A DNA stretch of 64,000 bases from Solanum dulcamara (lineage: Eukaryota; Streptophyta; Magnoliopsida; Solanales; Solanaceae), in the NCBI RefSeq assembly GCF_947179165.1, contig NC_077237.1, positions 66,075,523 to 66,139,522 on the forward strand, written 5' to 3'. How positions within the stretch are numbered: position 1 is the first letter of the stretch; each line of letters starts with the position of its first letter. The notes below the pieces were generated by a model. That model searched no databases, was not told the origin of the DNA, and saw only the letters and a list, made by a program, of their open reading frames with translations. Both the position numbers and the translations under genes were made by a program. Shown in pieces: positions 46,601-57,921 of this stretch.

Positions 46601-47811
46601 TTCTCCTGATCTTGGCGACTACCCATGGCATATAGGTGGTTTGTACCTCCAATTGTACCTAAAGTAGTGCCCCTCTAGTTACCCCTAGCTGGCGATGCGG
46701 TGGTAGAGAACTGGGCTCTGTTCCCCCATGATGGACACTCCTTCTGAAAATGGTCTATTTGGCCGCATTTATAACAACCAACCCTTCCCGCTCTGCATTC
46801 TCCCAAGTAGATCATACCACACTTGCCGCATGGTGGCTTCCCTTGCAAACCTTGACCCATGCTAGCTTGTGATTGTGAACCCTGGGGTCTAAAATTCTAG
46901 CTACTCTGACCCTGCCGATCGTACCTATTCTACGGCATAGGTGCACTGGCGGTAGATGAGGCATAGTTGGAAGGCCTCTTCTGGAAGAAGGACCTGTTGC
47001 CCTTGTTTTGCCTCTGTTCACTCTCATGGCCCGCTGATTTAACCTTCTTGGTCAGATGCTCTTCTCTGTCTCTTCGTTTCTCATCCTCTACCTGTTGAGC
47101 ATACACCATTAATATGGAAATATCCATATCCGAGATCAATAATGCTGCATTGCACTCCTTCTTCACATGCCTCCCTAATCCGGAGACGAACTTCCTCATC
47201 TTTGACCTCATATCTGGGATCATTTCTGGAGCATACCTAGACAGCTGGATGAACTTCAGTCCATACTCCTTAACTGTCATACCTTCTTGTTTCAGATTTA
47301 CAAACTCCTCCACTTTCGCTTCCCTCAATTCTCGGGGAAAGAAGTGGTCAAGAAAGGCTCCCTCAAATTCATCCCACCTAGCAGGTTCAGCATTCTCACC
47401 CATACCTTACTCCCATTGGTTATACCGGATGTTTGCCACATCCTTGAGTTGATAAGACACCAACTCAACCCCCTCAATTTCCGTAGCATGCATAGCTTTC
47501 AGAATTTTCCATATCTCATCAATAAAGTTTTGGGGGTCTTCATCAATCTTAGAACCCGTGAATGCAGGCGGATTCATCCTCAGAAAGTCTCTAATTCTGG
47601 TGGCAGCAGATGGCTCTTAGGAACTAGAGGTAAGAGTCGGTGAACTCTGGTTACCATTTAGGGCAGCCATTAATTGCGTGAGCATTGCAATCGCTCCTCT
47701 AAATTCTGCCTTTGACGTGGGTGCAGGCGGAGTAGAAGGCACTTAGGTTGCCTCCGCATACCTCGCAGGTCGGCCTCTAGCTCTTGCTGGGCGTACCTCA
47801 GACTGAGGCAT
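43591..47811 (-). pseudogene. Gyp2 gag-pol polyprotein, single frame with point stops
   Basis: ATG at 47811 (MPQSEVRPARARG). GAG includes FFPRELREAKVEEF (about 47330) and an intact CCHC knuckle, CYKCGQIDHFQKEC (46776-46735). Protease [12 protein letters not shown] has its Asp codon at 46539-46537. RT has [12 protein letters not shown] and FIDDILVYS (about 45540-45514), both Asp kept. RNase H has [15 protein letters not shown] (about 45095). Integrase has an HHCC zone ending KYPNC, where the third ligand Cys is Tyr, then the DDE core with VIMDRMTKSAHF, LSIILDREAQFTSQFW and HPQTDGQEE. Stops stand near 47743, 47617, 47407, 46930, 46895, 46675, 45451, 44686, 44587, 44314 and 44254; most replace Gln or Trp. 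One frame for gag and pol is normal for this lineage. Confidence 0.93.
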
Positions 47812-48058
47812 CTCTGCATTTTCGGCATTCCTCTAGCTGGCAGTACGTTTTGGAGGTATTATCTGTAACGTATAAACGCACAAATTAGAAGGAAAGTTTC
47901 ATAGAGTTTAACTCTATCGCACAAAGTCAGAGTATGAAAGAAGTGAAATAATTCCTAATGTCCTATAGCCTCCTGCTTATAAGTATGGTGCACAACACAC
48001 CCATAAGCAAGACTCTACTAGACACGGCTTTATAGACTCCCTAGGAAACTTGAACTCT
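47812..48058 (-). other. Gyp2 untranslated leader
   Basis: About 250 bp between the primer site and the gag ATG on the minus strand. No further feature. Confidence 0.6.
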
Positions 48059-48072
48059 GGGCTCTAATACCA
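48059..48072 (-). other. Primer binding site of Gyp2
   Basis: On the minus strand TGGTATTAGAGCCC, four bases after the 5' LTR. One change from the initiator tRNA-Met complement. Confidence 0.88.
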
Positions 48073-48076
48073 TATT

Positions 48077-50529
48077 TGTCACGCCCCGGGAGGGTACCCT
48101 AGTTGTGGCCGGCACTCGAAGGCCATTTCTGACCTCCGAGCGAACCACCTGGTCCAGTCACACATTCATTCAAACACATTCTCTTAGCGAAAAAAACTTA
48201 ATTAATAAAATAATGTTCATATATGGGGGACGAAGGCCAAGCATTTTGAACTCGACAAAACAATATAATAAGACTCATCAAAATAACAGTTCAACCTCCC
48301 CACACTCCAGTCTATGAAGCCTCTATCGAAGTCTAAGAGGTTCCAATGACAAGTCCATGGCTACAAATAATTAAAATAAAGGAAACGACAACACACTATA
48401 CAAGAAAGCTCAACATCCTCCGGAAACTAGGAGGACTCACCAACTAGCTGGGAGTGTATGTGGATCTTCAACGGAACGCCGGTTGATGATTTATGGTACC
48501 TGTCTCTGCATCATGAAATGATGCAGGCCAAATAATGTCAGTACATAGAATGTACGAGCATGTAAAATGGCCGAATACAACGAATATCAAGGAAGAATCA
48601 AATCAACTCGGAATCTCAACTCAAGGAAAATAACAACTCAATCAAGTGTCCTAAGTCTAAATAAGAATATGATTTAGACGGGACCAATCACATACCATTC
48701 AACTCACTCTGACTCAGAGTACTATCAAGACCTATTTGGGAGTTTCTTTTATCCGACAACCATCACTTATGAGCCAGTGACAGTACAACAAGATGACGTT
48801 ATTGCCGCGTCCGTTCATATTTTGCCAGGGCATGAACGAGTCAACCAATCATGGATCCAATCCAACCAAGTCCTATAATGTCAGGACAAACCTCTCAGGG
48901 AAGCATCCGACTTAACAGTTCAATCCCTTCTACGTTTGGCAACATAGGTATTGGGTTCGAGTATGGACTATACTCTTGTCCAATTCGGTGATCGATACTC
49001 CTCCCAAGACTCAATGCTAATAAAACTCCATCCAATTAACTCAATCAACTCATATCAACAAGTCTCATGACAACCTTGTCAACTCATAAACTCTACCAGA
49101 ATCAAATCTCTTCCAATCGTACTATCCGATCAATCTCAATCATCTCTTCAAAAGAAATTTAAATGCACATTTATAGCAACATATAGATATAATCAATCAT
49201 TTCCTCCATCCATTTGAGAAATATTTTTGACTCATCACAACTTTAAGACCTTAAATCGACATTTTAAAATCGACAACATTTTTAGGAAAGTAACATCCTT
49301 TATCACAATCTAAATAATTAAAAGGTCAATAACACATATTTAACAACTCATGTTTATCAACTCATACTCACATAAAGGACCATTTTAAGAACTTTTTATC
49401 TCAACAACATCAACACATATAGAGTCAAATAAACAGGGGACAAAAACTCATACAAACATAACCATACCAAGAAAACTCCATTTTTCATGAACATCTAACC
49501 TCAAAGCAAGAGTAAGGCACATGGGTGGACTCAACCCATGTTTTGGATAGCCTTACATACCTTAGTGATGACTTGAAGAAAACATTGTGGTTGGGTCTTC
49601 AATGGAGAACTCAAACCTTAAAGCTCTTGGAACTCTTCTTGTTAGAGAAAGATTTGGAGAGGAAGAAGAGAGAGAGAGAGAGAGAGGTTTCTAGGGCTTT
49701 TAAAGAGAGAGTGGGGGCTGAAGAAATGGTCCAAAAATGTTCAAGGCTTGTGAATATATAATTTGGGACAATTCCCAAATTACCCTTCCTCCAAAATTCT
49801 AAAAAATAGGCCAAAACGCCTTTGGCGCGATAGTGGCGCATCGCGCCCTTACAGCGCCAAGGCCAATTACGCCTAAAAACCTGCACAACTTTTAGTGGTG
49901 CGCCGCACCAAGGACCAAACTACTGAGGCATGTTTATGGCGCGATAGTGGCGCGTCGCGCCTTTATAGTGCCAAGGCCAAAGGTTCTGGGTTCTGGAATT
50001 TTGGCTTGAAAAACCCTACATACCTCGCTGTGGCGCACCGCGCCAGGGACCAAACTACTGAGCCATGTTCCTTGCGCGATAGTGGCGCGTCGCGCCACTG
50101 CGGCGCCAAGCCCAGATTTCCAGTAGTTGAACCCCAGGCATGAAATTCCTGTTGTGCTAGTTCATCTTAGGATCGTTATATCTTTCGACTCCGAACTCCA
50201 AAATTTTTCATTCTTGGTGGCGTTGGAAAGAAGACTCGACGACCATTAATTTAATAGGTCGTGGGGCACCCAAATCGTCATATATCAAAAGATAGGTTCG
50301 TTAGAAGTCAACCCCTCATTCGAACTCCTCCTCAAACTTAGCCACGACGAATCGTTTTGGTCTTAGCTCGGCCCTAGGGGTCCTCCGTGACCCCACATCA
50401 CCTCCAACACTCCTCAATTACTCGGGGACTTAACTTGACTTAAGCACCCACTTCTAAATAATTGGGTTCTACCCTGCACGAATACAAGAAGGGTCCGAAT
50501 CCTAGGGAAGAATTTTGAGGGGCGTTACA
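48077..50529 (-). repeat. Gyp2 5' LTR (right end)
   Basis: Collinear with the left LTR. It contains the same GA microsatellite (about 49670-49687), E2F-like TTTGGCGCG (49821-49829) and GC-rich palindromic module (49815-50150). As the 5' LTR of a minus-strand element it would drive transcription toward lower coordinates. Confidence 0.94.
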
Positions 50530-50534
50530 GTGAT

Positions 50535-52310
50535 GTCTCTTCATCTCTCAATTGAAAATCTTTCTTTAGAAGCCTGACAAACCAACTCCAAGTGTACTGA
50601 TTTACAACCTCAAATACTGTCCAAGATAGTGATAGCATTTGATTGTTCTCATCTTTACAAACAACAATCAGTAACTGACTTTTAAATACTCCTTTTAGAA
50701 AATAACCATCCAAACTAATACACTTCCTATAACCAACCATGTAAACTTCTTTAATATATCAAAACATATGTAGAAGCTTTGAAATATTTTTCTACCATCT
50801 TCAAATGTTTCCTCCTGAATCTTGACTACACATATACTATGTGGATTAGTTCTTAGCAACTCTTCTCTATTGTCTAAGATCTTTCCAAACTCAAGAACAT
50901 AGTCACCCATTAGTTCTTGTAATACTTTTTTTTGCTCTCCTACATATTGTTCTTCCAACATATAAATTTAATTATTTTTTAATAATCTCTTAAAACTCAA
51001 ATATTCTAATATTGGGTTGTTTCTTTATCCTCTTATTGTAGTGAATGGATATGAAATTTGCTATTATAAAGCTTATATCTATTAGTGGGGTCAGATTCTT
51101 GAACTGGATTGTAGGTTTTCGCAATAAAATTATTTGATCTAGAATCAAAGCTAGAAAATAGCAGCCAAGGACAACCAATTGTACATCTATCCTTAGCCTT
51201 GTTGGTTCATTAATATGCATTTTAATAGCAACATGCTTATCAATAACATATTTGGTAACAACAGTTTTAAATTCATTAACACTTTCAAATATAAGACCCA
51301 ATTTTCACACTATTTTCTGAGAAGTTGCATCAAATACACTCTTTTCAACTTCTTTCTCCTTCTTGCTTTAATTCTCTACTGAACCTCTCCCTCATCATCA
51401 CTGTAATTATTTAGATCAATTTCAGTCGACAGTTTCATCTTGATAGTAAGGCTCATCACCAGCTAACCTACCTTCTAAGTTGTTTCTACTTTCATATGTA
51501 AATTCATCATATCCAATATCTGGCCCTTTTTTCTGTTTCTAACTTCACATGATCAGATAATGGAGGCTTTTCTCCTCCTTTTCTCCTCTTTATTTTCCTT
51601 TTTTACTCCTTAAAAGTTCTTAGCTCCTCATCTACATCACTCCCATCATCTAATCATCCACTTAATGACTCTATGTCAGAATCTTGTTCAGTAGAAGAAT
51701 TGTCAGGGGTATACGTTGGATCAGTAGAAGGATGGTTAGGGCTAGAAGTTGGATCAGTAGAAGGATGGTCAAGGGTAGGAGTTGGATCAATACAAAGAGG
51801 AATATTTGGAGTAGTAAAAGAGTGTACAAGAGAAGAAGTATTTGAAGCAGCAGGGCTAGGGTTTAAAACAATTTTTTAGGTCTCTTGGGTTGGTTCTAAT
51901 TCAACATCAAAAATATTAAGGGAGCCCACTGTTTTGAAATACTCCCTTGTCTCCAATTACTCTACTTTTTCCTTGTACATATTCTAATTCAGGTGGGACC
52001 AATTAGGATCTTCAACCAAGTGACACACAAATTCCTCCAAAAAATCTTCATTACTCAAATATTTAGACATTATAATTGTCTAAAATAGTAGTACTATTAG
52101 GCAGTCTCACATATAGTAGGCATTGTCCAGGTTCACAACCTAATTCTTTCACATAATCCCTCAATTCAAAATAAGACAACTTATCTATATCAACATCTAA
52201 GAACTCAGTAACTTGTCCACCATCATATGATGTTTTTTCCTCAGGTCTCTTTTTTCCAATCTCATAACACCACCGTGGTAAAATCTCAAAGTAATCAAAT
52301 CGAAAGACAT
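50535..52310 (-). pseudogene. MULE1 transposase, N-terminal half (PB1-like, acidic linker, MuDR DNA-binding domain, DDE first part), broken
   Basis: ATG at 52310 begins MSFDLITLRFYHGGV, then after frameshifts 'SYDGGQVTEFLDVDIDKLS' (about 52240-52180): a PB1-like N-terminal domain common in plant MULE proteins. A Ser/Thr/Pro-rich and acidic linker follows (about 51900-51420). The DNA-binding domain starts GLIFESVNEFKTVVTKYVID (51298 down) and recovers frame at FISIHYNKRI and QPNIRIFEF. Next are LQELMGDYVLEF and the transposase core, ISLDGYFLKGVFKSQLLIVV (about 50715), which contains the first catalytic Asp, then NQYTWSWFVRLLKKDF (about 50605). Gyp2 interrupts it at 50534. Several frameshifts and stops were acquired besides the insertion. 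Confidence 0.87.
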
Positions 52311-52916
52311 TTTAATAACTTGAAAACAGATTGACAAGTTAATTTTGCAATAACAATTGATCTTCGAGTACAACAAATACATACAACAAAAAAGAGTCAT
52401 ACTAAGCTAGGTTAAACTATATGAAACACTCTAAACTTGAAAAAGAAATTGAAGACGAAAAAAAATCCTAGGTTAAATTGATGAAAAATAGAAGATTTGA
52501 AATATGAGCTTGACCTTTTAGCAATGGATACTCCATCAAACCCTAGTAACCACCTGTTTTCTTCCACCAAACGATATGATGAACTCCTCGATCGTAGCAA
52601 CAAACTCCTGATATGAAAGTGGAACCTCGATTAAATGATTAAAACTCGAAGAATGACTCGAAAATACTATAAAATCGAAGAAATCTTTAGTAATTTCTTT
52701 GATTTATGGCAGAAATTGTCGATTTCTTCGATTTTGATGTTCTTAGATTTTGTCAATTAGGATTTGGTGTCGATTAGGGTGAAATTAAATGGGTATTGGT
52801 GAAAAAAATGGATATGGGTGAAAAGAAATGGGTATGGATAAAAAGAATCGGATCGAAATTCACTTAATACGTGGCATCACCGGGGGGCGAGTGACTCTCA
52901 CTCACTACATAATATC

Positions 52917-53049
52917 TGGGATTGAGTGTAGGAATGGGTAAATAAATACATTTTTGAATAGTATAGGTGTGTAATAAATCATCTCAGTAGTTAAAATGTG
53001 TAACTGACTTTTCTATACAACTTCAGAGGAGTATTTATGCTTCTTCCCC
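52917..53049 (-). repeat. MULE1 right terminal inverted repeat
   Basis: Inverted, it matches 33744-33868 through 'aactactgagatgattt' and 'cctatactattcaaaaatg'. The transposase ATG lies about 600 bp inside this end. Followed by the second TTCTAAATA (53050-53058). Confidence 0.9.
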
Positions 53050-53058
53050 TTCTAAATA

Positions 53059-54529
53059 TTATTTTTTCTTATGTTGAGTTACTATTGATGTTGCTGTCAC
53101 ATATAGGGAACATTAACTCGTGAGAAAGAGGGTTGATTTTCAATTAATTCCATAGTCTATCTTGTTACATTAGATTTCTTAAATAAGTCACTTGATCTTA
53201 AACTGGTAATCTAAAGACTTACTAACTGATTCATATCTCAATTGCTCTTTATCCTTGAATGAATAAAAGACTTGATGAATTTGTAGCTCCTAGCCATGAG
53301 CAAGTAAGAAAGTGTTTGTCACTGTCATATATAATTTTCATGAGATGATTGACAAATGTAGTAGAAAGTAACAATGTTTTGTTGTTGGAGGACTAATTTA
53401 GTATCGAAAATTGTATACATAATTTTTAATACATTTTTTGTTACAAACATAATACAGTTTAATACATAGTGCAAACTTTTAATATAAATTAGAATTTTAT
53501 TTTTGAAACTGAGGCATAGTAGTTGTATTAGAGGAGCTAAGGAAAAAACTGCAGTGTATGTGTGCTGAAGTTGAACCTAGGAAATAGTTGTAACCAGATA
53601 GTCTGAGCTAAGAGGATTTTTAGAATATATGAAAAAGGTTGGTACAATGAATGTAAATTATGGTAAGCATGGATAATCTTGATGGTTTTCAATTTCATTC
53701 TCGTGAACAATTGTTAATAGGTTATTTTTGTTAGCTCTAGGAAACCGAGCAATGAAGCATAACATGAGCTGGACAAAATGTTTCTCCAATAGTATATCAC
53801 ATCTGACCCCCACCGTCTGATCTAGCATTATATTAGATTTTTGTAGAAGTTTCTTAAATAATTCTTACAACATTGATGCCATGTAGAACTTTTAATATGT
53901 TTTCTTTGTAATGCGTTTTAAGTACGTACACAATATTTTTTCCTTGTGTTGATGCATCCGTACATGTATCTAGAGAGGCCGGCATGACAATTAAATTGTG
54001 GGATCAAATCAATATGAAAAATTTCTAAGTGCTTAAATCTTAGTTAAATTTGCTGGTGTTGGGATCAATTCTGAAAGAGTATCAAGCAAAATTGGTGATG
54101 AAGGATTTAATACAAATGTAATTAAACATTCATATTGTTACCATCCATTTTGAACTTAATCAAAATTTTATAACTTGGCAATTATTTTAATAAAATAAAA
54201 GAGTCTCCACTTAATTTTATAAAAATTAAGAAACCTTTTATTAAATTCTAAAAGACTTTAAACAGAAAAATTCTTTAAAATTCAAAAATATGGGTAAGAG
54301 TTCTAGTGACACTTAAAAGAAGATTTTAGCAATTAAAAATGTCCACAAACGTGTGATTTACTAGCGAACCATCTATTTGGCTAATTTTGAAAACTTGAAA
54401 GTATTTATTTATTTTATTAAAGAAAAGTGATAAGAAAAACTTTAAGTTGATTTAAAGAAAGTGAAAGAACATGGGTTCATTTTTGAGAATTTAAACAAGT
54501 GAGGAACAACAATTAGGCATAGTGATGCC
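53059..54529. other. Spacer without a recognised gene
   Basis: AT-rich, no supported ORF. The part at about 54170-54330 ('gtctccacttaattttat', 'aaaaattaagaaacc') resembles a dispersed repeat of LTR type but no ends are visible. I see no other structure. Confidence 0.45.
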
Positions 54530-55773
54530 ATTCCACCAATACACTTCCCTCAAATAACAATACATCTTTGTGGAACCTGGATGAATAGAATATCGCTAAC
54601 TATGAGCTTCGAAAAATATCATTTTCCTCAAGCCATCAACATCGGGAACACACAATCGACCTTGATATCTCAAAACACCATCTATCCCTTGGTAGAAATC
54701 CTCAATGACCTTTTCGACAACTGCTTTCTTCAACTCAACCAAAGTAGGATCATTATCTTGCATGGAATTAACCTCCGCTACAAAAGACGATTCAAAACTA
54801 TTTTTAACAATAACACCAGCATCCTCAAATCCACCAATCGAACACCCAAATAGGCTAATCTATGAACATTCCGAACTAACTCTTTCTTCTCTTCCTCAAC
54901 ATAGGAAATATTATTCATGGACAATCTATTAAGAGCGTCGACAATCACATTTGCCTTTTCCGGATGATATAACACACTCATGTATTAATCCTTTAGTAAT
55001 TCAAGACATCTCCTTTATCGAAGGTTCAAATCCTTTTGAGTGAACACATATTGCAAGCTCTTATGATCGGTGAATACATAAATATGGACACTATAAAGAT
55101 AGTGTCTCCACAACTTCAAAGAAAAAACCACTGCCGCTAACTCTAAGTGATGGATCGCGTAGTTGTTTTCATGAACCTTAAGTTGCCTAGAAGCATTGGG
55201 TATCACTTTACCATTCTGCATTAGAACATAACCAAGACCAATCCATGAAGCATCACAATAGACAACAAATCCATCAGAACTTTTTGGAAAAGTCAACACC
55301 GGAGTGGAGGTAAGCCTATTCTTTAACTCTTGAAAGTTTTTTAACATACCTCGGACCATTAGAATTTCACCTTCTTTGAAGTCAAAGTAGTCAAAGGTGA
55401 TGCAATGGAAGAGAAACGTTCCACAAACCATCTATAATAACCAACTAAGCCCAAGAAACTCCGGATATTGGAAGGAGACAATGGTCTATACCAATTCTTA
55501 ACTGCTTTTATCTTCTTAGGATCAACCACAATACCTTCACAGGAGACAATATGACCAAGGAAAGCAACTGACCTCAACCAAAATTTAAACTTGCTAAACT
55601 TGGCAAATAACTGACTGTCCTTGAGAATTTACAAAAAAATCCTCAAATGATCGGCGTGCTCTTCCTCACTTCGAGTATAAATTAAAATATCATCAATGAA
55701 TACAATTATGAACATATCCAAATATTTCTTCAACACCCTGTTCATCAAATTCATAAAAGTTGCAGGAGCATTT
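54530..55773 (-). pseudogene. Chromovirus pol fragment (RT end, RNase H, linker), minus
   Basis: Reading minus from 55773: the end of RT ('NAPATFMN'), a decayed copy of the catalytic FIDDIL region (55710-55685), then [20 protein letters not shown] (about 55572), [19 protein letters not shown], RNase H ([46 protein letters not shown], about 55290-55020), 'LYHPEKANVIVDALNRLS', the pre-integrase linker, and the start of the zinc region ('YWWNG', about 54540). Both ends break abruptly inside domains. No LTR, primer site or gag is attached. It has several stops and frameshifts and is most like Gyp3. Confidence 0.85.
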
Positions 55774-56612
55774 TGATAATGCTCAATTATATCTCTCGAA
55801 AGAAATATAGACGATCGTTAGTAGTATATTTTATCCAACATAGATTTGGGGTCGAACCCACAAAAACTAGGTTGAAACTATTCTATTAGCTATCACTATT
55901 TAGTTGTAGTAGCTATTTCCTAAAAATAAAGATGCATATAGAAATGGGTGTTTTGGTTTTTATTTAAGAGAAAACGATAATTTAATAACAAGTAAACAAG
56001 GTTAAGGTTGTAAACAATATGAAGACTAGACTAGAATAATGATCCCCATGACTTTTGACCTAATACACAACTCGTATTCATGATATTGGTTCAATGTATT
56101 GCTTGCAAAAATCTATCGAGTTAGGTAACATCTAATTCACCTCCTGGTCCTTCTTAGACGTATCTCATTCATCTTCTCCTGGTCTCAGAATGTATACTAT
56201 ACTAACCCTCACACTGGATTCCATAGTATTATCTCTTTCCGGTCTCAAGTAACTTTGATGAAGTTTAACCCTTCTGTCGAAGCCAGACTCTTCGAATTTC
56301 TGTAGTGATATTCTTTTCCTAATAACTACCTCCTTCTCGGAAAAGTAATGAATATGCAAGATATTAATGCATGCACTCACTAAGAAAGACTTTTGAATGA
56401 AGAAATCACAATACATGCAAATTTTTTTTATAAAAATCAACCCTACGTTTTCCTATCTAATGTGTTCACCTTCCCTCTTTTCTGAAACCAAGGCCAACTG
56501 CTAAGGCCAATCAGCGAGGAAATGGCCCATTGACGACTCATTGAGTGTGAAAGGGGAGTCACATCATGCTAGGATATAAGACCCCAAAAGTTGGAAAAAG
56601 ACACAATAATTT
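55774..56612. other. Unassigned repeat-like sequence
   Basis: Follows the pol fragment without a clear element end. 'ttggggtcgaacccacaaaa' (55844-55863) resembles a motif common in non-coding parts of plant LTR elements, and a CT-rich stretch follows (56140-56340). The small reverse frame 56165-56440 has no recognisable domain. I cannot assign it. Confidence 0.4.
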
Positions 56613-57703
56613 TGTTTATGAAAACTAATTTTGACGAATTGCATTGGGTTATTTTAATTTTGTTTCGAATTGTTATCAATGACTATTCTAAGCATGTTTT
56701 TACATGAATTGCATGATTTTAAGTTGAATTATGAATTCTCATGCATAAAGAAATTTCAAATTATGATTATAAAGTTAAATATGATTTTCATGGTTTGATT
56801 ATAAGTTTAATAATTTTTAAAGAAAGTTTTCATGAATGAAGTTGAAATTTCTAATTTAATGATCAAAGTATGATGATGATCAATTATTATCCAATATAGT
56901 TGTTATGGTGTGATAAGTACAATTCTCATACAATCATGTTTAACTATGGTAATAAGGACAATTCTCACCGAAATTATGGATTCTTGTGAATCACTAAAGT
57001 TAATGAGCTACTCCTAATATGTTTTATTAAGATGGATTGATAGGTAGTTACTATCCTTCCTTATAATTTTTATGATCATGTTTTAGTGAATTCCATTGGG
57101 ATATTGACTAACCACCGGGAGGACTTCTAGTTTGGGTTCGATCCGGTAACATAGTTAGTTCCCAAATGGAATCCTAGTAGCAACGTAAAGTCCCAAACTA
57201 CATTGCCCATGTAGGCCACTTTTGTGGCTTAGCTAGTGGATCCACATATAGCTCACAAAGTTAAAGTTGAACCTTCTATATACTAATGCGTATTTTGCCT
57301 ATATTGTCTCATAATGTAGGGACGAATGTGGACCATTCTATTCATGGCTAGAGTTGCTTTGGTTATCAAAGAGTTGGTGAGTCCTCATTTAATTGAGGAC
57401 ATGAATTTCTTTCATATTTTTACTTTGACTTTCTTCTTATGATTCGGGTGAGATAAAAGCATGTATTAAGCCCCATCATGCATAGACTTAGAGGCATTTT
57501 TAGACAATAAATGTGGTGTAGTTCATTTTGGACACTGATTGAGTATTTCTATCTCATAGACTTCACTTTTGAGCTTTTACTTTCGCTTATCTTGTTATGT
57601 GTTTTTACCATATGTATGCGATGTATTCTAAGATGGATTGGTTGGGATCCCTCATAATTTCAATCGCTATGTCATATCTTAGCCCTAGGCGCGAGTTGTG
57701 ACA
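56613..57703 (+). repeat. Gyp3 5' LTR, 5'-truncated
   Basis: Matches the 3' LTR from 'ttgtttatgaaaactaattt' (62197 region) to the end GTTGTGACA. It includes the 'actagttgggttcg'-type and 'gtgagataaaagcatg'-type blocks. About the first 400 bp or more of the LTR is missing and is replaced by the unassigned sequence to the left. An internal stretch is also shorter than in the 3' LTR. Confidence 0.8.
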
Positions 57704-57707
57704 AACT

Positions 57708-57719
57708 TGTTATCAAAGC
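57708..57719 (+). other. Primer binding site of Gyp3 (degenerate)
   Basis: TGTTATCAAAGC, four bases after the LTR. It is the TGGTATCAAAGC site of Gyp1 with one change. Confidence 0.72.
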
Positions 57720-57921
57720 ACGAGGTTTAGGAGTGTCCTAGGGAGTCTAACATGCCGCATTAAGTAGATTCTTATTCATTGGTGTGAAGTGCACCACATC
57801 TATGAATAGAAGTCTATAAACCATTTTAGGAAAATCTCACTTCCTTCATAATCTATGTCGTGTGGTAGAGTGGTACACTAAGCCTTTCCCTCTAACACTT
57901 GTTCTTTGCGATTTTCAGATA

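Larger units (their letters stand above)
40559..50529 (-). mobile_element. Gyp2: Ty3/gypsy chromovirus (Tekay/Del-like), full length, minus
   Basis: 9,971 bp with LTRs of 2445 bp (left, 3') and 2453 bp (right, 5'), exact TSD GTGAT, tRNA-Met primer site, polypurine tract, and one long polyprotein frame from gag to integrase plus a chromodomain. This is the best-preserved retroelement here: the whole frame is collinear apart from about eleven single stop codons and a shift near the end. It inserted into the DDE domain of the MULE1 transposase in the same orientation. Confidence 0.96.
33744..53049 (-). mobile_element. MULE1: two-gene Mutator-like DNA transposon with nested insertions
   Basis: Bounded by imperfect TIRs of about 125-133 bp and an exact 9-bp TSD. 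The left end starts GGGAAAAAAAAC, and the right end, inverted, starts GGGGAAGAAG. It carries a MuDR-type transposase on the minus strand (52310 down to 39120) and a convergent GRF zinc-finger gene on the plus strand (34235-34855). The layout recalls the convergent mudrA/mudrB pair of maize MuDR. A CACTA-like element (34989-38242) and Gyp2 (40559-50529) are nested inside. Without Gyp2 it is about 9.3 kb, and without both about 6.1 kb. Both genes are broken, so it is no longer autonomous. Confidence 0.92.

Noticed and set aside
43591..47811. Possibility that Gyp2 is still active
   Set aside because: About eleven in-frame stops, loss of an integrase zinc ligand and a late frameshift. It could only be moved by proteins from elsewhere.
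48105..48317. Frame near the inner end of the Gyp2 right LTR that could look like an N-terminal gag extension
   Set aside because: It is on the plus strand, opposite to Gyp2, and inside the LTR.
51673..51879. Gly/Val/Ser-rich repeat frame on the plus strand
   Set aside because: Antisense shadow of the Ser/Thr/Pro-rich linker of the MULE transposase, which is on the minus strand.
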